Assembly (NCBI GenBank): GCA_023412515.1
Contig: JAEYNO010000345.1
Coordinates: 1-5,625 of the forward strand
Direction of reading: 5' to 3'
DNA: 5,625 nucleotides
Source of the DNA: Actinomycetes bacterium
GTDB lineage: Bacteria > Actinomycetota > Actinomycetes > Actinomycetales > Cellulomonadaceae
Below are positions 5,282 through 5,625 of this stretch, piece after piece. Position 1 is the stretch's first letter. Every line of letters starts with the position of its first letter. The translations under genes and the position numbers were made by a program. Under the pieces are notes generated by a model. That model did no database searches. It saw nothing but the letters and a program-made list of their open reading frames with translations, and had not been told where the DNA came from.

Positions 5282-5625
5282 TCAGGCCGTCGCGGGCGCC
5301 TGCCCGTCGCCGGGCCCTGGACCGGGCGTGTCGCTCCCGCCGCGCGCGGTCAGGGCGATCGCGCCGGACACCAGCACGAGCCCGACGAGCTCGAGCCCGT
5401 GCGGCAGCTGGCGCAGCACGACCGCGCCGACGACCGCGGCCGTCGCGGGGAGCAGCGCGAGCAGCACCGCGAACGTCGCGGCGCTCACGCGCCGCAGCAC
5501 GACCTGCTCGAGCGCGTACGGCACGACCGACGAGCACACCGCGATGACGACGACGAGCAGGGCGAGCCGGGCGTCGTGCAGCACGGGCCCGGCCCCGCCC
5601 GCGAGGAACGGCGCGAGCACGAGCC
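5282..5625 (-). CDS. DMT/EamA-family exporter, RhtA-like, C-terminal part only
   Basis: The last 113 residues of an inner-membrane transporter; the 5' part lies beyond the right edge, so its true start is not visible. Three hydrophobic helices are seen (about 20-42, 49-69 and 75-93 of the fragment). The segment SSVVPYALEQVVLRRVSAAT, followed by a hydrophobic helix with the LLPATAAVVG pattern, is characteristic of the second EamA repeat in RhtA-type threonine/homoserine exporters. The usual Gly-Glu at the end of that helix is replaced here (VLRQLPHG). After the last helix comes a hydrophilic tail of about 20 residues rich in Gly and Pro, ending APATA. The substrate cannot be inferred; amino-acid or metabolite efflux is the family expectation. 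The stop at 5282-5284 lies 13 bp from the bpa stop, in convergent orientation, with no convincing terminator between them. Confidence 0.85.
   Translation of the reverse strand, partial: LVLAPFLAGGAGPVLHDARLALLVVVIAVCSSVVPYALEQVVLRRVSAATFAVLLALLPATAAVVGAVVLRQLPHGLELVGLVLVSGAIALTARGGSDTPGPGPGDGQAPATA

Noticed and set aside
5272..5289. Hairpin CGGCC/GGCCG as a terminator between bpa and the exporter
   Set aside because: Only 5 bp of stem with an 8-nt loop, no T-tract, and it overlaps the exporter stop codon; not distinguishable from background.
1..5625. Mobile element, CRISPR array, tRNA/rRNA or defence system
   Set aside because: No repeat-spacer pattern, transposase or integrase motifs, terminal inverted repeats or RNA-gene signatures were seen; the coding space is filled by five ordinary genes.

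Overview
The window is chromosomal DNA from a very high-GC actinobacterium. Three things point there: the strong G/C bias at third codon positions, a conservon-type (CvnA-like) sensor kinase, and a bacterial proteasome activator (Bpa/PafE). A Cellulomonas-like member of the Micrococcales is my guess from overall style, but the genus cannot be proven from the sequence alone.

Layout, left to right. Positions 2053 down to 1 (minus strand) hold most of a two-TM sensor kinase with a nitrate/nitrite-sensing (NIT-like) extracytoplasmic region, HAMP domain and ATPase domain; its C-terminus lies off the left edge. A 253-bp divergent intergenic region follows. It carries the kinase ribosome-binding site, a 21-bp dyad that may be an operator, and an apparently leaderless promoter for the next gene. 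Positions 2307-3320 (plus) encode a zinc-free NAD(P)H:quinone oxidoreductase of the PIG3/QOR type. This gene converges, across 34 bp that can form a GC hairpin, on an AGE-family sugar isomerase (4584-3355, minus) with a complete YihS-like catalytic set. A 72-bp divergent spacer separates that gene from bpa (about 4657-5268, plus), the ATP-independent proteasome activator, complete with its C-terminal GQYL. The window ends in the C-terminal part of a DMT/EamA (RhtA-like) exporter (5625-5282, minus), which converges on bpa with only 13 bp between the stop codons.

The genes alternate strand one by one, so there is no multi-gene operon inside the window; the kinase is expected to lead a conservon operon to the left. 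The genes look like independent housekeeping or accessory functions: signalling, quinone redox, sugar isomerisation, protein degradation and export. I find no mobile element, CRISPR array, RNA gene or clear novel multi-gene system. The most informative non-coding signal is a repeated promoter architecture: a TAnnnT hexamer 6-7 nt ahead of start codons that lack a Shine-Dalgarno, indicating leaderless transcripts for the quinone oxidoreductase and sugar isomerase genes, and perhaps bpa.
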